Shown here piece by piece: positions 8,656 to 18,841 of a stretch of DNA of 35,550 nt. The notes beneath the pieces are model-generated. The model was not told the DNA's origin. It saw only the letters and a list, made by a program, of their open reading frames with translations, and did no database searches. Source of the stretch: an uncultured Pseudomonadota bacterium (GTDB taxonomy: Bacteria; Pseudomonadota; Gammaproteobacteria; Steroidobacterales; Steroidobacteraceae); assembly GCA_903839465.1 (NCBI GenBank), contig CAIMCI010000284.1, positions 1 through 35,550 of the forward strand. Reading direction: 5' to 3'. The translations under genes were made by a program, and so were the position numbers. Position 1 is the first letter of the stretch, and each line of letters opens with the position of its first letter.

Positions 8656-10668
8656 ATGCCCACACGCCGGCAGCTCGCGAATGCGATTCGCGCGCTAAGT
8701 ATGGACGCGGTTCAGGCCGCGAATTCAGGTCATCCGGGCATGCCGATGGGCATGGCAGATATCGCGGAGGTGCTCTGGAACGATTTCCTGCGCCACAGTC
8801 CGGCGAACCCGCGCTGGCCTGACCGCGATCGCTTCGTTCTGTCGAATGGCCACGGTTCGATGCTGCTCTACGCGGTCCTGCACCTGTCGGGCTACCCGCT
8901 GTCGCTCGAGGACATCAGGCATTTCAGGCAGATGGGCGCGCATACGGCCGGCCACCCGGAGCGCGATGCCGGCCTTGGCATCGAGACAACCACCGGCCCG
9001 CTCGGCCAGGGCATCGCCAACGCGGTGGGCCTCGCGCTCGCCGAGCGGCACCTGGCGGCCACCTTCAACCGGCCGGGCTTCGACGTCGTCAACCACCATA
9101 CCTACGTCTTCCTCGGCGACGGCTGCCTGATGGAAGGGGTTTCGCACGAGGCCTGCTCGCTGGCCGGCACGCTGGGCCTCGGCAAGCTGATCGCTTTCTA
9201 CGACGACAACGGCATATCGATCGACGGCAAGGTCGAGGGCTGGTTCACCGACGACACCCCGCGGCGCTTCGAGGCCTACGGCTGGCAGGTGATCCGCGGC
9301 GTCGACGGCCACGACCCGGAGGCGATCAAGCGGGCGGTGCGCAAGGCGCGCCGCGAGACCGGCAAGCCGTCGCTGATCTGCTGCAGGACCGTGATCGGCT
9401 TCGGGTCACCGGCCAAGGCCGGCACGAAGTCGGTGCACGGCGAGGCGCTCGGTGCCGCGGAAATCGCCGCGACCCGCGTCGCGCTCGACTGGCCGCACCC
9501 GCCCTTCGAGGTGCCGGCCGAGATCCGCGCCGGCTGGGACGCGCGGTCCAAGGGCAGGCGCCACGAGTCGAAGTGGAAGAAGCTCTTCAAGGACTACCGG
9601 ACGGCGCACCCCGAGCTTGCCGCCGAGTTTGAACGCCGCCAGGCCGGCAGCCTGCCCGACGGCTTCGCGGCGAGCGCGGCGGCAGCCCTGGCCGACGCCC
9701 ACGCCAAAGCGGCCAACGTCGCCACCCGGGCGGCCTCCCAGTCGGCCCTGAATGCACTGGCGCCCGCCTTGCCGGAGTGGATCGGCGGGTCGGCCGACCT
9801 GACCGGCTCCAACAACACCTGGCACGGCGCCTCGCGCGTGCTGACGGCCGCGGATCCTGCCGGCAATTACCTGCACTACGGCGTGCGCGAGTTCGGCATG
9901 GCCGCGATCATGAACGGCCTGGAACTGCACGGCGGCGTGCGCGCCTATGGCGGCACGTTCCTCGTCTTCTCCGATTACGCGCGCAACGCGATCCGCATGG
10001 CGGCGCTGATGCGCATCGGCTCGGTGTTCGTCCTCAGCCACGATTCGATCGGCCTCGGCGAGGACGGTCCCACCCATCAGCCGATCGAGCAGATCGCGAG
10101 CCTGCGCCTGATCCCGCACCTGACGCTGTGGCGGCCGTGTGACGCGGTGGAGACCTACGTCGCCTGGGCTGACGCCATCGCCCGCACCGACGGCCCGACC
10201 TGCCTCGCCCTGACGCGCCAGGCGCTGCCCGCCCAGCCACGCGATGCCGGCACCCTCGACCTCGTCAGGCGTGGCGGCTACGTGCTCGCCGAAGCTTCCA
10301 CCTCGGCGGACCTGATCCTCCTCGCCACCGGTTCAGAGGTTGCCGTGGCAATGGCGGCGCGCGCCAGCCTCGAGGCGGCCGGCATCGGCGTGCGGGTCGT
10401 GTCGATGCCTGCCACCCGGGTCTTTGACCACCAGGATGCCGCCTACCGGGCTACCGTGCTCCCCGCCGGCGTGCCGACCATCGCCGTCGAGGCGGGTGTC
10501 ACCGACGGCTGGTGGCGCTATGTCGGCGCGCGCGGGCGCGTGCTCGGCATCGACGAGTTCGGGCGCTCGGCGCCCGCCAGGGAACTTTTCCAGTACTACG
10601 GCATCGTTCCCGAGAACGTGGTCCGGATCGCGCACGAACTGCTCGGCAATTCGCCGCCCGCGCCCTGA
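8656..10668 (+). CDS. tkt: transketolase
   Basis: A 670-residue thiamine-diphosphate enzyme moving two-carbon units between sugar phosphates in the pentose phosphate pathway. The N-terminal domain has [24 protein letters not shown] and [14 protein letters not shown], plus the TPP/metal motif [13 protein letters not shown] near residue 155 and [10 protein letters not shown]. The pyrimidine domain has [17 protein letters not shown] and [16 protein letters not shown]; the C-terminal domain ends [18 protein letters not shown]. The ATG at 8656 ([20 protein letters not shown]) has AAGGGGA just upstream. The same frame stays open far upstream, but that part is antisense to metK and not family-like. 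It heads a same-strand run with gap, pgk and pyk. Confidence 0.98.
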   Translation: MPTRRQLANAIRALSMDAVQAANSGHPGMPMGMADIAEVLWNDFLRHSPANPRWPDRDRFVLSNGHGSMLLYAVLHLSGYPLSLEDIRHFRQMGAHTAGHPERDAGLGIETTTGPLGQGIANAVGLALAERHLAATFNRPGFDVVNHHTYVFLGDGCLMEGVSHEACSLAGTLGLGKLIAFYDDNGISIDGKVEGWFTDDTPRRFEAYGWQVIRGVDGHDPEAIKRAVRKARRETGKPSLICCRTVIGFGSPAKAGTKSVHGEALGAAEIAATRVALDWPHPPFEVPAEIRAGWDARSKGRRHESKWKKLFKDYRTAHPELAAEFERRQAGSLPDGFAASAAAALADAHAKAANVATRAASQSALNALAPALPEWIGGSADLTGSNNTWHGASRVLTAADPAGNYLHYGVREFGMAAIMNGLELHGGVRAYGGTFLVFSDYARNAIRMAALMRIGSVFVLSHDSIGLGEDGPTHQPIEQIASLRLIPHLTLWRPCDAVETYVAWADAIARTDGPTCLALTRQALPAQPRDAGTLDLVRRGGYVLAEASTSADLILLATGSEVAVAMAARASLEAAGIGVRVVSMPATRVFDHQDAAYRATVLPAGVPTIAVEAGVTDGWWRYVGARGRVLGIDEFGRSAPARELFQYYGIVPENVVRIAHELLGNSPPAP

Positions 10669-10710
10669 TCTCAGGTGTTCTGATTTTCGCTGTCTATCCA
10701 GAGGTGTTTC

Positions 10711-11724
10711 ATGGCCATCAAAGTCGGCATCAACGGCTACGGACGTATCGGTCGCAACACGTTGCGCGCGCTCTATGAGAGCAAGCGCCAGGGCGAAATC
10801 AATATCGTCGCCATCAACGATCTGGGCGACGCGCAGACCAATGCCCACCTGACCCGTCACGACACGGCCCACGGCCGGTTTCCGGGCGAAGTGCACGTCG
10901 AGGGCGACTCGATGGTGGTCAACGGCGACCGCATCCGGGTGCTCGCCGAGCGCGACCCGGCGAAGCTGCCGTGGGGCGAACTGGGCGTCGAGTACGTGCT
11001 GGAGTGCACGGGGCTTTTCGCCACCAAGGAAAAGGCCGCCAAGCACATCGAGGGCGGCGCCAGGAAGGTCGTGATCTCGGCGCCGGCCGAGGGCCAGGTC
11101 GACGCCACGATCGTCTACGGCGTCAACCACGGCACGCTGACCTCGGCGATGCACGTCATTTCCAACGCCTCGTGCACGACCAACTGCCTCGCGCCTCTCG
11201 TGCAGCCGCTGCACCAGAGCATCGGCGTGGTCCACGGCATCATGACGACGATTCATTCCTACACCAACGATCAGGTGCTGACCGACGTCTTCCACAAGGA
11301 CCTGCGCCGGGCGCGGTCCGCGACGATGTCGATGATCCCGACCAAGACCGGCGCCGCGGCCGCGGTCGGCCTGGTGCTGCCGGAGCTGAAGGGCAAGCTC
11401 GACGGCTTTGCCGTGCGCGTGCCGACCATCAACGTCTCGCTGGTCGACCTGACGTTCACGGCCAAGCGTGCGACGACGGTCGACGAGATCAACGCGATCC
11501 TAAAGGGGGCCTCGACGGGCGCGCTCAAGGGCGTGCTGGCCTACAGCGATGGCCCGCTGGTGTCCGTGGACTTCAACCACGATCCGGCATCGTCGACCTA
11601 CGATGCGACGCTGACCAAGGTGATCGACGGCACGCTCGTCAAGGTCTGTGCCTGGTACGACAACGAATGGGGATTCTCCAACCGCATGCTCGACACGACG
11701 CTGGCGTGGTCGAAGGCCAAGTGA
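10711..11724 (+). CDS. gap: glyceraldehyde-3-phosphate dehydrogenase, type I
   Basis: A 337-residue phosphorylating GAPDH that oxidises glyceraldehyde-3-phosphate to 1,3-bisphosphoglycerate. The Rossmann start [16 protein letters not shown] is followed by AINDLGD, whose aspartate suggests NAD preference. The catalytic site [12 protein letters not shown] puts the nucleophile at Cys155 and the base at His182 ([10 protein letters not shown]). [16 protein letters not shown] near the end is diagnostic. Erythrose-4-phosphate dehydrogenase (Epd) is the nearest alternative, but position beside pgk and pyk favours GAPDH. The ATG has AGAGGTG upstream; 42 bp separate it from tkt. Its TGA lies 2 bp before the proposed GTG start of pgk, implying translational coupling. 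Confidence 0.96.
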   Translation: MAIKVGINGYGRIGRNTLRALYESKRQGEINIVAINDLGDAQTNAHLTRHDTAHGRFPGEVHVEGDSMVVNGDRIRVLAERDPAKLPWGELGVEYVLECTGLFATKEKAAKHIEGGARKVVISAPAEGQVDATIVYGVNHGTLTSAMHVISNASCTTNCLAPLVQPLHQSIGVVHGIMTTIHSYTNDQVLTDVFHKDLRRARSATMSMIPTKTGAAAAVGLVLPELKGKLDGFAVRVPTINVSLVDLTFTAKRATTVDEINAILKGASTGALKGVLAYSDGPLVSVDFNHDPASSTYDATLTKVIDGTLVKVCAWYDNEWGFSNRMLDTTLAWSKAK

Positions 11725-11726
11725 CC

Positions 11727-12929
11727 GTGAACTCGCTAGGTGTCATTCGGATGCAGGATCTGGACCTGCGCAACAAACGTGTTCTGATTCGCGAGGATCT
11801 GAACGTACCGGTGACAGACGGCGTGATCACGAGCGACGCGCGTATCCGCGCTTCTCTGCCGACGATCCGGCTGGCCCTCGAGGCGGGGGCCCGGGTGATC
11901 ATCCTTTCGCACCTTGGTCGCCCGGCCGAAGGCAAGCCGGATGCGGCGAACTCACTCGGCGTGGTCGCCACGCGGCTGTCCGACCTGCTCGGCCGGCGCG
12001 TGCCGCTGGTCACGAACTGGCTCGACGGCGTCGAGGTCGCGGCGGGGGAGGCGGTCCTTTGCGAGAACGTCCGCTTCAACGTCGGGGAAAAGCAGGACGA
12101 CGAGGCGTTGGCGAAGCGCCTTGCCGCGCTCTGCGATATCTACGTGATGGACGCCTTCGGCACCGCCCATCGTGCCGAGGCGAGTACGCATGGCGTGGCC
12201 AGGTTCGCGCCGATCGCCTGCGCCGGTCCGCTGCTCGCACAGGAGCTGTCGGCGCTGAAGACCGCGCTGGAAAAGCCGGCGCGGCCGATGCTCGCGATCG
12301 TCGCCGGGTCGAAGGTGTCGACCAAGCTGACCGTGCTCGAGTCGTTGCTGGCGAAGGTCGATCGGTTGATCGTCGGCGGGGGCATTGCCAATACCTTCCT
12401 GCTCGCCCGCGGCCTGCCCATCGGCAAGTCGCTGGCGGAGCCCGACATGACAGATATCGCGAGGCGGCTTCTCGAGCATGCCGCCGCCAAGGGCATCGAG
12501 ATTCCCCTGCCAACCGACGTTGTGGTGGCCAAGGAGTTTTCCGCGACGGCCGAGGCCGATGTGAAAGCCGTCGCCGACGTCGCCGCGGACGACATGATCC
12601 TCGACATCGGTCCGGACACGAGCGATCGGTTCGCGAAGCTCATCGAGACGTCGGGCACCGTGGTGTGGAACGGGCCGGTCGGCGTGTTCGAATTCGACCA
12701 GTTCGGCGAGGGAACCCGCGGGCTGGCGCAGGCGATCGCGCGCTCGAAGGCATTTTCTCTGGCGGGCGGTGGCGACACGTTGGCCGCCATCGAAAAATAC
12801 GGCGTCGAGGACGGAATCTCGTACATCTCCACGGGCGGCGGCGCCTTCCTCGAGTTCGTCGAGGGCAAGACCCTGCCCGCCGTGGCGGCGCTGGTCGAGC
12901 GGGCGAAGGAAGCAAGGACAGCGACATGA
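11727..12929 (+). CDS. pgk: phosphoglycerate kinase
   Basis: Transfers phosphate from 1,3-bisphosphoglycerate to ADP. The N-terminal domain shows [43 protein letters not shown] and [14 protein letters not shown], all substrate-binding segments. The C-terminal domain shows [17 protein letters not shown] and the nucleotide motif [18 protein letters not shown], ending in the [13 protein letters not shown] loop. The start is uncertain. GTG at 11727 gives 400 residues and keeps the VIRMQDLDL lead-in that homologues show; ATG at 11751 gives 392 residues and has AGGTG 8 nt upstream. I prefer the GTG because residues before the ATG look conserved. The stop overlaps the pyk start as ATGA. Confidence 0.96.
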   Translation: MNSLGVIRMQDLDLRNKRVLIREDLNVPVTDGVITSDARIRASLPTIRLALEAGARVIILSHLGRPAEGKPDAANSLGVVATRLSDLLGRRVPLVTNWLDGVEVAAGEAVLCENVRFNVGEKQDDEALAKRLAALCDIYVMDAFGTAHRAEASTHGVARFAPIACAGPLLAQELSALKTALEKPARPMLAIVAGSKVSTKLTVLESLLAKVDRLIVGGGIANTFLLARGLPIGKSLAEPDMTDIARRLLEHAAAKGIEIPLPTDVVVAKEFSATAEADVKAVADVAADDMILDIGPDTSDRFAKLIETSGTVVWNGPVGVFEFDQFGEGTRGLAQAIARSKAFSLAGGGDTLAAIEKYGVEDGISYISTGGGAFLEFVEGKTLPAVAALVERAKEARTAT

Positions 12930-14380
12930 ACCACCACGGCAGCAGCCGGGCGCCCCGGCGCACCAAGATCGTCACCACCCTCGGCCCCGCCACCGACGAT
13001 CCGAAGGTCCTCGCCGACCTGATCCGGGCCGGCGCCGACGTGGTGCGGGTCAACTTCTCGCACGGCAAGGCACAGGATCACATCGACCGGATCCAGAAGG
13101 TCCGTGACGTGGCCGAAGGCGTCGGTCGGTACGTCGGCATCCTTGGGGACCTGTCCGGTCCGAAGATCCGTATCGAGCGCTTCGCTGCCGGCCCGATCAC
13201 GCTGGTCGAAGGCGATTCGTTTGCGCTCGATACGGCGCTCGCCAAGGACGCCGGCACCCACGACGTCGTCGGTGTCGCCTACGAGTCGCTGCCGCGCGAG
13301 GTCGGCGAAGGCGACGTCCTCCTGCTGAACGACGGGCTGATCGTGCTCGAGGTCACCGGTGTCAAGGGCACCCGCGTGCAGACCCGGGTCGTCTCCGGCG
13401 GCGAGTTGTCCAACAACAAGGGCCTGAACCGGCGGGGTGGCGGCCTCTCGGCCGGGGCGCTGACCGAGAAGGACTTCGAGGACATCGAGCTCGCCGCCCG
13501 GCTCGAGGTGGACTATCTCGCCGTGTCATTCCCGAAGAACGCCGAGGACATGAACGAGGCCCGCGAGCGCCTGGTGCGGGCCGGCGGACACGGCCGTCTG
13601 GTGGCGAAGATCGAGCGCGCCGAGGCGATCAAGCACCTCGAAAGCATCACCGAGGCATCCGATGCGGTCATGGTGGCGCGCGGTGACCTCGGCGTCGAGG
13701 TCGGCTACGCCGAGCTCACGGGACTGCAGAAGCGCATCATCCGCATGGCGCAGAAGAAGTCGCGCATCGTCATCACGGCGACGCAGATGATGGAATCCAT
13801 GATCACCAGCCCGGCGCCGACCCGCGCCGAGGTGTCCGACGTCGCCAACGCGGTCATGGACGGAACCGATGCCGTCATGCTGTCGGCCGAAAGCGCGGTC
13901 GGCAAGTACCCGATCCGCGCCGTCGAGGCGATGGCGCAGGTCATCGAGGGTGCCGAGAAGTACCAGGTCGAGTACAGCCGGCTGCGCGAGCGGATGGACG
14001 GGGCATTCCACGGCACCGACCAGGCGATTGCGATGGCCGTGATGTTCACCGCCAACCACATCGACGTGAAGGCGATCTTCGCGCTCACCGAGTCCGGGTC
14101 GACGACGCTGTGGATGTCGCGCGTGCGCTCGGACATCCCTATCTATGCGTTCACCCGCCACGAAACCACGCGCCGGCGGGTGACGCTGTGCCGCGGGGTC
14201 TACCCCGTGGCCTTCGACGTGACCCATACGAATCCCGAGATGCTCTATCCGTCGATCATGGCGCAGGCCGTGGAACTCGGCCTGTGCAAGCCGGGCGATT
14301 CGATCATCGTGACCAAGGGCGAGCTGTCCGGCGTATCCGGCGGCACCAACTCGATGAAGATCCTCAAGGTCAATATCTAG
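12926..14380 (+). CDS. pyk: pyruvate kinase
   Basis: A 484-residue enzyme making pyruvate and ATP from phosphoenolpyruvate and ADP. Motifs in order: [53 protein letters not shown], the active-site lysine in [31 protein letters not shown] and [19 protein letters not shown], then [20 protein letters not shown]. The C-terminal regulatory domain ends [15 protein letters not shown]. The start ATG at 12926 overlaps the pgk stop and has AAGGA upstream, so it is translationally coupled. Length and the C-terminal domain fit the proteobacterial PykA type. It is the last glycolytic gene of the run, followed 12 bp later by the acylase. Confidence 0.97.
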   Translation: MNHHGSSRAPRRTKIVTTLGPATDDPKVLADLIRAGADVVRVNFSHGKAQDHIDRIQKVRDVAEGVGRYVGILGDLSGPKIRIERFAAGPITLVEGDSFALDTALAKDAGTHDVVGVAYESLPREVGEGDVLLLNDGLIVLEVTGVKGTRVQTRVVSGGELSNNKGLNRRGGGLSAGALTEKDFEDIELAARLEVDYLAVSFPKNAEDMNEARERLVRAGGHGRLVAKIERAEAIKHLESITEASDAVMVARGDLGVEVGYAELTGLQKRIIRMAQKKSRIVITATQMMESMITSPAPTRAEVSDVANAVMDGTDAVMLSAESAVGKYPIRAVEAMAQVIEGAEKYQVEYSRLRERMDGAFHGTDQAIAMAVMFTANHIDVKAIFALTESGSTTLWMSRVRSDIPIYAFTRHETTRRRVTLCRGVYPVAFDVTHTNPEMLYPSIMAQAVELGLCKPGDSIIVTKGELSGVSGGTNSMKILKVNI

Positions 14381-14392
14381 CGAGGTCCGGGC

Positions 14393-16774
14393 ATGGCGAG
14401 CGCGGTTACGTACCTGAAGCGGGCAGCGCTGGCGCTGCTGGCGGTTCTGGTTCTCGTGGTGGTCGCCGGCTACCTGACCCTGCGCGCGAGCCTGCCCAGG
14501 GTCGATGGCGAACTGAAGTTGCAGGGCCTTTCGGCCCCGGTGGTGATCGAGCGCGACACCGCCGGCGTGCCCACCGTTCATGGCGCCAACCAGGCGGACG
14601 TGACGCGGGCCCTTGGTTTCCTCCACGCCCAGGAACGCTACTTCCAGATGGATCTCCTGCGCCGTGTCTCGGCCGGGGAGCTCTCCGAACTCGTTGGCGC
14701 CGGCGCGCTCGAGGTCGACAAGCGGCATCGGGTGCACCGCTTCCGGTCGGTCGCCCGTGAGATCATGGCCCGCCTGTCCGCGGAGCAGAAGGGCGCGTTG
14801 CAGGCCTACGCCGATGGGGTCAACGCCGGTCTTGCCGCCCTTGGCGCGCGGCCCTTCGAGTACTGGCTCCTGGGCGTGCAGCCCGCGCCGTGGCAGCCGG
14901 AGGACTCGTTCCTCGTCGCCTACACGATGTACCTCGACCTCCAGGACACCGACGGCCACAGGCAGCTGCAACGGGAGCGGATCAAGTCCTACCTGCCGCC
15001 GGCAGCGTACAGCTTCGTGTATGGCGCGGTGCCCGAGTGGGAGTCGACGCTCGACGGCAGTCGCTCGCCCGTGGCGATACTGCCAACCGCCACCGAATAC
15101 GATTTGCGCAGCCGGACGACGCTCGACACGTCGCTGCCCGAGGCGGTCCGGCGGGATCTGGCCCTGATCGGCTCCAACAACTGGACGGTCAGCGGCACCC
15201 GCACCGCGACGGGCGCCGCCCTCGTCGCCAATGACATGCACCTCGGTTTCCGCGTGCCGACGATCTGGTACCGCGCGCGATTGATCGTCGACGATGCCGC
15301 GACGGCGCAGGATGCGACGGGCGTGACCCTGCCGGGCAATGCCGCCATCATCGCCGGCAGCAACGGGCACATTGCGTGGGGCTTCACCAACTCCTACGGC
15401 GAGTACCAGACCCTGGTGCGTCTGCATCCGGTCGAGGGCCGGCCCGGTTTCTATGCCACCGCTGGCGGAGCCGAGCCGCTGCGCGAGGTGAGCGAGGAGA
15501 TACGCGTCCACGGCGCGCCGTCGGTGACCGTCACGATCCGCGAGTCGCGCTTCGGGCCGGTCGTCGCCACGGACGCCGACGGCACGCCGGTCGCGCTCGC
15601 CTGGACCGCGCACAACCCGGAGGCGACAAATCTCGGGATTGCCCGCCTGGCCGTAACCCGCTCGGTGGCGGAGGCGCTCGATCTCGCGCCGGCGACCGGG
15701 ATGCCGGGCCAGAACCTCGCGGTTGGCGACGCGGACGGGCACATCGGCTGGACGATCATCGGCCGGCTGCCGCGACACGCGCCGACCGGCAGCCTGCCGC
15801 AGGAGTCGACCGACCCGAACGCCGGGCTGCAGGGCTGGCTCGAGCCCGCCGACTACCCGCGGATCATGGATCCCGCCGACGGCCTGCTGTGGACGGCGAA
15901 CACGCACGTGCTCGGCGGCCGTGGCGGCGAGCTGATCGGCGATCTTGGTTCGGACCGTGGCGCGCGGGCGCACCAGATCCATGACGATCTTGCCGCGATC
16001 AAGGTCGCCACGCCGAAGGACAGCCTCGGCGTGCAGCTCGACGATCGCGCCGTTTTCCTGACCCGCTGGAAGGAGTTGCTGGCCGCGACCCTGACCGACG
16101 CGGCGGTCAAGGCCGGTCCCGTGCGCGCTGCCGTGCGCGAAACGCTCGGCCACTGGAGTGGCCACGCGGCCGTCGACGATCCCGCCTACCGCCTCGTTCG
16201 CCGCTTCCGCGACGAGGTCGAGGCGCGGGTCTGGTACGCGCTCATCGCGCCGGTCCGGGCCCACGACCGGGACTACAAGTTCAGCATCCCCGAATCCTTT
16301 GAGGGGCCGCTATGGACCGTGATGCAGCAGCGACCCCTGCACCTGCTGCCGGCCGCCTACGCCGACTGGGATGCGCTGCTGCTCGAGGCGGTCGACGCGG
16401 CATCCGTGCTGCCGGCAGGTTGCGCGACGCTCGCCGGCTGCACGTGGGGCAGCGTGCACGCCACCCGCGTCACCCACCCGCTGTCGAAGGCGGTCCCGGC
16501 CCTGGCGAGCGTGCTCGACATGCCGACCGAGCTCATCCCCGGCGACGAGAACATGCCGCGCGTCATCGCCGGCTCCTATGGCGCGTCCGAACGGTTCAGC
16601 GTCTCGCCCGGCCACGAGGCCGAGGCGTATTTCCACATGCCGGGTGCGCAGAGCGGCCACCCGCTCTCGCCCTACTACCGCCTCGGCTTCGAGGCGTGGG
16701 TCCACGGCGAACCGACGCCGTTCCTGCCGGGAGCCCGCCGCTACGCGCTCACGCTGGCACCGCCGGCCCGCTGA
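14393..16774 (+). CDS. penicillin acylase-family (Ntn hydrolase) amidase, membrane-anchored
   Basis: A 793-residue member of the penicillin amidase / acyl-homoserine-lactone acylase family. Residues about 11-29 form one hydrophobic helix (ALALLAVLVLVVVAGYLTL), so the protein is probably anchored with its body in the periplasm. The alpha-chain region has VHGANQADVTRALGFLHAQE, the family's RDTAGVPT-like entry. The autocatalytic cleavage point is GSNNWTVSG, which makes Ser261 the N-terminal nucleophile of the beta chain. AGSNGHIAWGFTNSYGEYQ and the late GASERFSVSPG are also family features. Substrate may be an N-acyl homoserine lactone, a penicillin-like amide or another acylated amine; sequence alone does not decide. 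GAGGT lies 6 nt before the ATG. It is 12 bp after pyk and 33 bp before moxR, probably one transcript. Confidence 0.9.
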   Translation: MASAVTYLKRAALALLAVLVLVVVAGYLTLRASLPRVDGELKLQGLSAPVVIERDTAGVPTVHGANQADVTRALGFLHAQERYFQMDLLRRVSAGELSELVGAGALEVDKRHRVHRFRSVAREIMARLSAEQKGALQAYADGVNAGLAALGARPFEYWLLGVQPAPWQPEDSFLVAYTMYLDLQDTDGHRQLQRERIKSYLPPAAYSFVYGAVPEWESTLDGSRSPVAILPTATEYDLRSRTTLDTSLPEAVRRDLALIGSNNWTVSGTRTATGAALVANDMHLGFRVPTIWYRARLIVDDAATAQDATGVTLPGNAAIIAGSNGHIAWGFTNSYGEYQTLVRLHPVEGRPGFYATAGGAEPLREVSEEIRVHGAPSVTVTIRESRFGPVVATDADGTPVALAWTAHNPEATNLGIARLAVTRSVAEALDLAPATGMPGQNLAVGDADGHIGWTIIGRLPRHAPTGSLPQESTDPNAGLQGWLEPADYPRIMDPADGLLWTANTHVLGGRGGELIGDLGSDRGARAHQIHDDLAAIKVATPKDSLGVQLDDRAVFLTRWKELLAATLTDAAVKAGPVRAAVRETLGHWSGHAAVDDPAYRLVRRFRDEVEARVWYALIAPVRAHDRDYKFSIPESFEGPLWTVMQQRPLHLLPAAYADWDALLLEAVDAASVLPAGCATLAGCTWGSVHATRVTHPLSKAVPALASVLDMPTELIPGDENMPRVIAGSYGASERFSVSPGHEAEAYFHMPGAQSGHPLSPYYRLGFEAWVHGEPTPFLPGARRYALTLAPPAR

Positions 16775-16807
16775 GCCGACCCCGTTCACGAGATCAAGGG
16801 CGCACCG

Positions 16808-17662
16808 ATGAGCAATCCCCGTTTCACCGGCACCGAGCGCTATGTCGCGACCGATGACCTGACCCTGTCGGTCAATGCGGCCGTCACCCTCGGCAGGCCA
16901 CTGCTGGTGAAGGGTGAGCCAGGCACCGGCAAGACCCAGCTCGCCGAGGAGGTTGCGCTCGCGCTCCGCCTGCCGCTGTTCGAGTGGCACATCAAGTCCA
17001 CGACCAAGGCCCAGCAGGGGCTCTACGAGTACGATGCTGTCTCGCGCCTGCGCGATTCACAGCTGGGCGATGACCGCGTCAAGGACATCGGCAACTACAT
17101 CGTCCGTGGCCGCGTCTGGGAGGCGTTTCTCAGCGACGTCCAGCCGGTGCTCCTGATCGACGAGATCGACAAGGCCGACATCGAGTTCCCGAACGACCTG
17201 CTTCGCGAGCTGGACCGGATGGAGTTCTTCGTTTACGAAACCCGGGAGCTGGTGAAGGCGCGCCACCGGCCCGTCATCATCATCACCAGCAACAACGAAA
17301 AGGAACTCCCCGATGCGTTCCTGAGGCGCTGCTTCTTCCACTACATCCGCTTCCCCGATGCCGCGACCATGGAGCGGATCGTCGACGTGCATTTTCCCAA
17401 CCTGAAGCGGGACCTGCTGCGCGAGGCGCTGCAGTCCTTCTATGCGCTGCGCGAGGTCCCGGGCCTGAAGAAGAAGCCCTCGACATCGGAGCTCCTGGAC
17501 TGGATCAAGCTCTTGCTGGCCGAGGACATCCCGGCGGAGGCGCTGCGCGAGACGGATGCGAAGAAGATGATTCCGCCGCTGTACGGCGCCCTCCTGAAGA
17601 ACGAGCAGGACGTGCACCTGTTCGAGCAGCTGCTGTTCATGCACCGCAGGAATGCTCGTTAA
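16808..17662 (+). CDS. MoxR-family AAA+ ATPase
   Basis: A 284-residue AAA+ ATPase of the MoxR group, cytosolic chaperone-like ATPases that work with VWA-domain partners to mature or assemble protein complexes. Walker A is VKGEPGTGKTQLAEE near residue 37 and Walker B is VLLIDEIDKAD near residue 116. Sensor 1 is IIITSNNEKELPDAFLRRC, including the arginine-finger-like RR, and FHYIRFPD is MoxR-typical. The C-terminal helical lid (SELLDWIKLLL) is present. AAGGG precedes the ATG. The last 11 bp overlap the next gene, a VWA protein, which is the usual MoxR partner arrangement. The client is unknown; the adjacent acylase is a candidate by position only. Confidence 0.93.
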   Translation: MSNPRFTGTERYVATDDLTLSVNAAVTLGRPLLVKGEPGTGKTQLAEEVALALRLPLFEWHIKSTTKAQQGLYEYDAVSRLRDSQLGDDRVKDIGNYIVRGRVWEAFLSDVQPVLLIDEIDKADIEFPNDLLRELDRMEFFVYETRELVKARHRPVIIITSNNEKELPDAFLRRCFFHYIRFPDAATMERIVDVHFPNLKRDLLREALQSFYALREVPGLKKKPSTSELLDWIKLLLAEDIPAEALRETDAKKMIPPLYGALLKNEQDVHLFEQLLFMHRRNAR

Positions 17663-18833
17663 GTTCTTCCTCGGGCTGCGCGCGGCGGGCGTGCCCGTAT
17701 CGCCGACGGAGTTCCTGACGCTGCTCAAGGCCCTGGACGCCAGGGTAGCCAGCGGCTCGGTCGACGATTTCTACTGGCTGGGGCGCCTGTGCCTCGTCAA
17801 GGACGAGCGGCACTTCGACCGCTACGATCAGGTGTACGGCCGGTATTTCGAGGGCGTCGAGGCAACCTTCGCGGCGCTGGCGGAGGGGACCGTCCCGGCG
17901 CAATGGCTCGAATCGAAAGCGGCGCTGCTGCTGTCGCCCGAGGAGCAGGCCGCCATCCGCTCACTGGGCGGCTTCGAGGAGCTGATGCGTACGCTCGCCG
18001 AGCGGCTGTCCGAGCAGAAGGGTCGGCATGAGGGCGGCTCGAAGTGGGTCGGTACGCGCGGCAAGTCGCCCTTCGGCAACGACGGCTACAACCCGGAGGG
18101 TGTGCGGGTTGGCGGCGAGTCGAGGAACCAGCGGGCGGTCAAGGTCTGGGAGCGCCGCGAGTTCCGCAACCTCGACAGCGACGTGGAGCTCGGCACCCGC
18201 AACATAAAGCTCGCCCTGCGGCGGCTGCGGCGGTTCGCTCGCGAGGGAGTGCAGGATCAGCTCGACCTCGAGGGCACGATCGAGGCCACCGCGCGCAACG
18301 CCGGATACCTCGACCTCAAGCTCGTCGCCGAGCGGCGCAACGCGATGAAGGTCCTGCTGCTGCTGGACGTCGGCGGCTCAATGGATCCGTACGTGCGCTT
18401 GTGCGAGGAGCTTTTCAGTGCCGCCCGCGCCGAGTTCAGGCACCTGCGACAGTTCTATTTCCACAACTGCGTCTACGAGTCGCTGTGGGTCGACAACCGG
18501 CGCCGCCACAGCGAGCGCATGCCGACCTACGAGCTGTTGCGGACCTACGCGGGCGACTACCGGCTGATCATCGTCGGCGATGCGACGATGAGTCCCTACG
18601 AGATCAACCAGCCCGGCGGCAGCGTCGAGCACTGGAACGAGGAGTCCGGCGCGACGTGGCTGCGCCGTCTGTTCGCGGCCTTTCCGCATTCGGCCTGGCT
18701 GAACCCCCAGCGTGAGGATCGCTGGCAGTACACGCAGACGATCGGCATGACCCGCGAACTGCTGGAGGACCGGATGTATCCGCTGACACTCGCGGGCATC
18801 GACCGCGCCGCGCGGGAACTGCGCGGCCGCTAG
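17652..18833 (+). CDS. VWA domain-containing CoxE-like protein (MoxR partner)
   Basis: A 393-residue protein of the CoxE/VWA group. The N-terminal two thirds is helical and charged (MLVKFFLGLRAAGVPVSPTE start, then a Gly-rich KSPFGNDGYNPEGVRVGG loop). The C-terminal VWA domain begins MKVLLLLDVGGSMDPYV, where D-x-G-G-S is the first MIDAS element, and IIVGDATMSPYEI supplies a further acidic/threonine metal-binding site. No signal peptide or membrane helix is present, so it is cytosolic. The start ATG lies inside the end of moxR directly behind AGGA, suggesting coupled translation and a stoichiometric pair. Proteins of this pair type help insert metals or assemble complexes in other systems; the target here is unknown. 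It ends 8 bp from the convergent peroxiredoxin gene. Confidence 0.9.
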   Translation: MLVKFFLGLRAAGVPVSPTEFLTLLKALDARVASGSVDDFYWLGRLCLVKDERHFDRYDQVYGRYFEGVEATFAALAEGTVPAQWLESKAALLLSPEEQAAIRSLGGFEELMRTLAERLSEQKGRHEGGSKWVGTRGKSPFGNDGYNPEGVRVGGESRNQRAVKVWERREFRNLDSDVELGTRNIKLALRRLRRFAREGVQDQLDLEGTIEATARNAGYLDLKLVAERRNAMKVLLLLDVGGSMDPYVRLCEELFSAARAEFRHLRQFYFHNCVYESLWVDNRRRHSERMPTYELLRTYAGDYRLIIVGDATMSPYEINQPGGSVEHWNEESGATWLRRLFAAFPHSAWLNPQREDRWQYTQTIGMTRELLEDRMYPLTLAGIDRAARELRGR

Positions 18834-18841
18834 ACCGCCCG

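Noticed and set aside
13526-16264. A 912-codon open frame on the minus strand opposite pyk and the acylase
   Set aside because: It is a mirror of real genes in GC-rich DNA: composition is Arg/His/Gly/Asp-rich without family motifs, and both opposing genes have complete, well-recognised domains.
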